Origin: Diplocloster modestus
GTDB lineage: Bacteria > Bacillota > Clostridia > Lachnospirales > Lachnospiraceae
NCBI RefSeq assembly: GCF_019042245.1
Contig: NZ_JAHQCX010000022.1
Location: forward strand, 24,321-88,320
Direction of reading: 5' to 3'
Length of the DNA stretch: 64,000 bases
In this document: positions 62,490 through 64,000 of the stretch, one piece after another
How the letters are laid out: the number at the start of each line of letters is the position of its first letter
Position numbering within the stretch: position 1 is the first letter of the stretch
The notes under the pieces: generated by a model
Seen by the model: only the letters and a program-made list of their open reading frames with translations
The model's database searches: none
Told to the model about the DNA's origin: nothing
Made by a program: the position numbers and the translations under genes

Positions 62490-63311
62490 TCAGGAAAAAT
62501 CCAGAATCCGCCGCAGATTTTCATCGTCTGTGGTATAAGAACCCAACGGATAGGGCTGCCGGGAGTTCATACCATGAAAATCGGTCCCTCCGGTGATGAT
62601 AAGATCGTTAGCCTTGGCGATCTGCAATAGTTCGCTGGTATCCTCTTCGGTATTACGATAGTGGAAGCATTCGATGCCTTCGATCCGATGGCTGGCAGCC
62701 AGCTGGCGGACTAATGGAATACTGCGAAATTGGCCGGGATGGGCGATAACCACTAGACCGCCGGCCTCATGCATAATATCGATAACATCGTAGATATCCG
62801 GATATTCGATGGGAACATAACAGGTCCCCTTTTTCCCGATCAGTTCATCCATGAGCGGGCCATAGATCGCATTGGTATAACCCAAATTCGCGATACCCTG
62901 CATAATATGAGGCTCGAAGATGGCAGAGCTTTCAGCGGCATAGGCCACTACATCCTCTGTGCATATGGGATAAAAAGCTTTTAATTTTTCCAGCATCTGG
63001 AGTTTGGACTGTGTCCTGCGCCCGGAGGTGAGTTCAGTCACCTGGTCCAGAGCCTCATAACGCTTGGGGCGATAGCACAGGACATGGACAGGCCGTCCGG
63101 TGTCCGGATCTTTGGTGGTGCATTCCAGACCGGGAATGATACCTACGTGATATTCCTCTCCTAAGGCCAGCGCTTCCGCTACACCCTGGTAGGTATCGTG
63201 ATCCGTGACTGCCAGATAATCCAAATGAATCCGGCTGGCATATGAGATCAGTTCCCGGACGGTACAAGAACCATCGGAATGGCGGCTGTGACAGTGTAAA
63301 TCTCCGGTCAT
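62490..63311 (-). CDS. PHP-domain phosphoesterase
   Basis: This ~273-residue protein is a metal-dependent PHP hydrolase. The metal-binding histidines and aspartates appear in GDLHCHSRHSDGS, VTDHDTYQG, VIAHPGQ and GGTDFHG. Relatives hydrolyse phosphate esters such as 3',5'-bisphosphonucleotides or 5'-phosphorylated RNA ends (YciV/RNase AM-type). The ATG at 63309-63311 is favoured since GGAG is 7 nt upstream; an in-frame GTG at 63320 abuts the ribosome site. It converges on radA with a 95-bp gap. Confidence 0.85.
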   Translation of the reverse strand: MTGDLHCHSRHSDGSCTVRELISYASRIHLDYLAVTDHDTYQGVAEALALGEEYHVGIIPGLECTTKDPDTGRPVHVLCYRPKRYEALDQVTELTSGRRTQSKLQMLEKLKAFYPICTEDVVAYAAESSAIFEPHIMQGIANLGYTNAIYGPLMDELIGKKGTCYVPIEYPDIYDVIDIMHEAGGLVVIAHPGQFRSIPLVRQLAASHRIEGIECFHYRNTEEDTSELLQIAKANDLIITGGTDFHGMNSRQPYPLGSYTTDDENLRRILDFS

Positions 63312-63503
63312 TATAAACACTCCTTACGTTTGACTTTATAATTAAAGTAAAAGATTTTAGAATCATTTGAACAGTCCTATTGTATCATGTTGGAGTAATG
63401 TGTCAACTTTTTTGTGCAGATGGAATTCCCAGGAAAATCCCAGGAGATACCGGTAACTTCTTAGGGAAATGATACATTTCCAGGAAGCTTGGGACTGCCA
63501 TTA

Positions 63504-63715
63504 TGGGAGGGGATTGGCACCTTTCGGTATCAGGCCAAGCATTCCAGTAACTACGTGGAGAAAGGGGCCTGTCCCCGGATGTCGGTCTGTTCGACAAAAA
63601 ACGCCTGTTTCTCCGGATGTTGGGCTATTCAAGCCTACATCCGGGGACAGGCCCCTTTCTCCACGTAGTTACTGGAATGCTTGGCCTGATACCGAAAGGT
63701 GCCAGTCCCCTCCCA
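63504..63715. repeat. Large inverted repeat upstream of the rRNA promoters
   Basis: Arms 63504-63582 and 63637-63715 (79 bp each) are nearly perfect inverted copies around a 54-bp loop. The arms contain GGGGCCTGTCCCC and CTACGTGGAG. Style (GGGGACAGG blocks) is like the palindrome at 33.5-34.2 kb although the sequences differ. It could form a very long hairpin between the PHP gene and the rRNA operon. Confidence 0.9.
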
Positions 63716-63771
63716 TTATTGTGAAGAGTGACTATGATTTGGAAAAAAATAGAAAATTTTGTGATTTCGTG

Positions 63772-63800
63772 TTGACTTATGGTTAAAGAAATGGTATTAT
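63772..63800 (+). promoter_or_regulatory. rRNA operon promoter P1
   Basis: TTGACT (63772-63777), a 17-bp spacer and TATTAT (63795-63800). Confidence 0.8.
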
Positions 63801-63855
63801 AACATTCGCCGGTTGATACGGCAGGAATTGAATCGAAAAAAAGTTGAAAAAATTG

Positions 63856-63884
63856 TTGACAGTAGCTTGAGGATGTGATATCCT
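63856..63884 (+). promoter_or_regulatory. rRNA operon promoter P2
   Basis: TTGACA (63856-63861), a 17-bp spacer and TATCCT (63879-63884), 84 bp after P1. Tandem promoters of this kind are usual for rRNA operons. Confidence 0.8.
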
Positions 63885-64000
63885 ATAAAAGTTGCAGGCC
63901 ACAAGGAAGCAACGAAATTCGACAACGAACATTGATAACTAAACAGTGAAACAACCCTGAAAATTCTAAAAAAGAATTTCAGAAACGAACGCTTTCTTAT
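63885..64000 (+). other. Leader of an rRNA operon
   Basis: The stretch after P2, including AACATTGATAACTAAACAG and a small CTGAAAATTCT/AGAATTTCAG stem (63957-63982), resembles 16S rRNA leaders of clostridial relatives. The 16S gene itself is beyond the right edge. Confidence 0.7.

Overview
The window looks like a chromosome segment of an anaerobic, moderately GC-rich Clostridia species, most likely Lachnospiraceae. The evidence is the oxygen-independent PyrD/PyrK dihydroorotate dehydrogenase, a glycyl radical enzyme with its activase, cohesin/dockerin surface proteins, an OPT transporter pair, a short conserved protein often annotated 'endosialidase' in this family, and an rRNA leader with tandem strong promoters at the right edge. 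The genus cannot be fixed from sequence alone.

Layout. 0-3 kb: hslO (Hsp33) and nadE. 2.9-6.6 kb (minus): a 1225-residue multicopper oxidase with six cupredoxin-like domains, unexpected in an anaerobe. 6.8-8.4 kb: CBS-domain protein, thioredoxin with its own promoter and terminator, and an FMN-binding membrane protein. 8.6-15.8 kb: Ca2+-type P-ATPase, two tandem OPT transporters and a PqqD-like protein. 16-19.7 kb: HPS/KGPDC-like enzyme, membrane-anchored C39 peptidase, a deleted IS1182-type element with both ends, and a PfkB kinase. 20-25 kb: pyrC-pyrF-pyrK-pyrD-pyrE and a 50-residue membrane peptide. 25-28.7 kb: VanZ-like protein, DUF6142-like protein, HD hydrolase and an M29 aminopeptidase-like protein. 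28.7-33.5 kb: a five-copy GGACATGTCC array followed by purK-purE-purM-purN-purD. 33.5-34.2 kb: a 643-bp near-palindrome.

34.2-44.4 kb is the most interesting part. An ACT-domain gene faces away from an eight-gene operon: sugar-type ABC importer (three genes), MDR dehydrogenase, glycyl radical enzyme with a GCQE active site, its radical SAM activase, a cytoplasmic GH32/GH43-like propeller protein, and a LacI regulator. Between them lies a 27-bp perfect inverted repeat. It carries two AACCGGTT operators and two antiparallel promoters that share one -10 region. I read this as a LacI-controlled catabolic module that imports a glycoside or polyol-like compound, hydrolyses it inside the cell, and processes it by radical chemistry. 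Its substrate is unknown.

44.9-49 kb: a dockerin-bearing peptidoglycan hydrolase next to a membrane-anchored cohesin protein, apparently a two-component cell-surface docking pair. 49.1-57.5 kb: visibly AT-richer, probably acquired DNA, with a MarR regulator, a heterodimeric ABC exporter with complementary degenerate sites, a decayed CDF metal transporter, a PEEFP-type P-ATPase, and a scrap zone holding a lipoprotein, a histidine-kinase tail and a frameshifted adhesin fragment. 57.5-63.3 kb: GntR regulator with clpC, a small conserved protein, radA, and a PHP phosphoesterase (minus). 63.5-64 kb: another large inverted repeat, then two consensus promoters and the leader of an rRNA operon whose 16S gene lies beyond the window.
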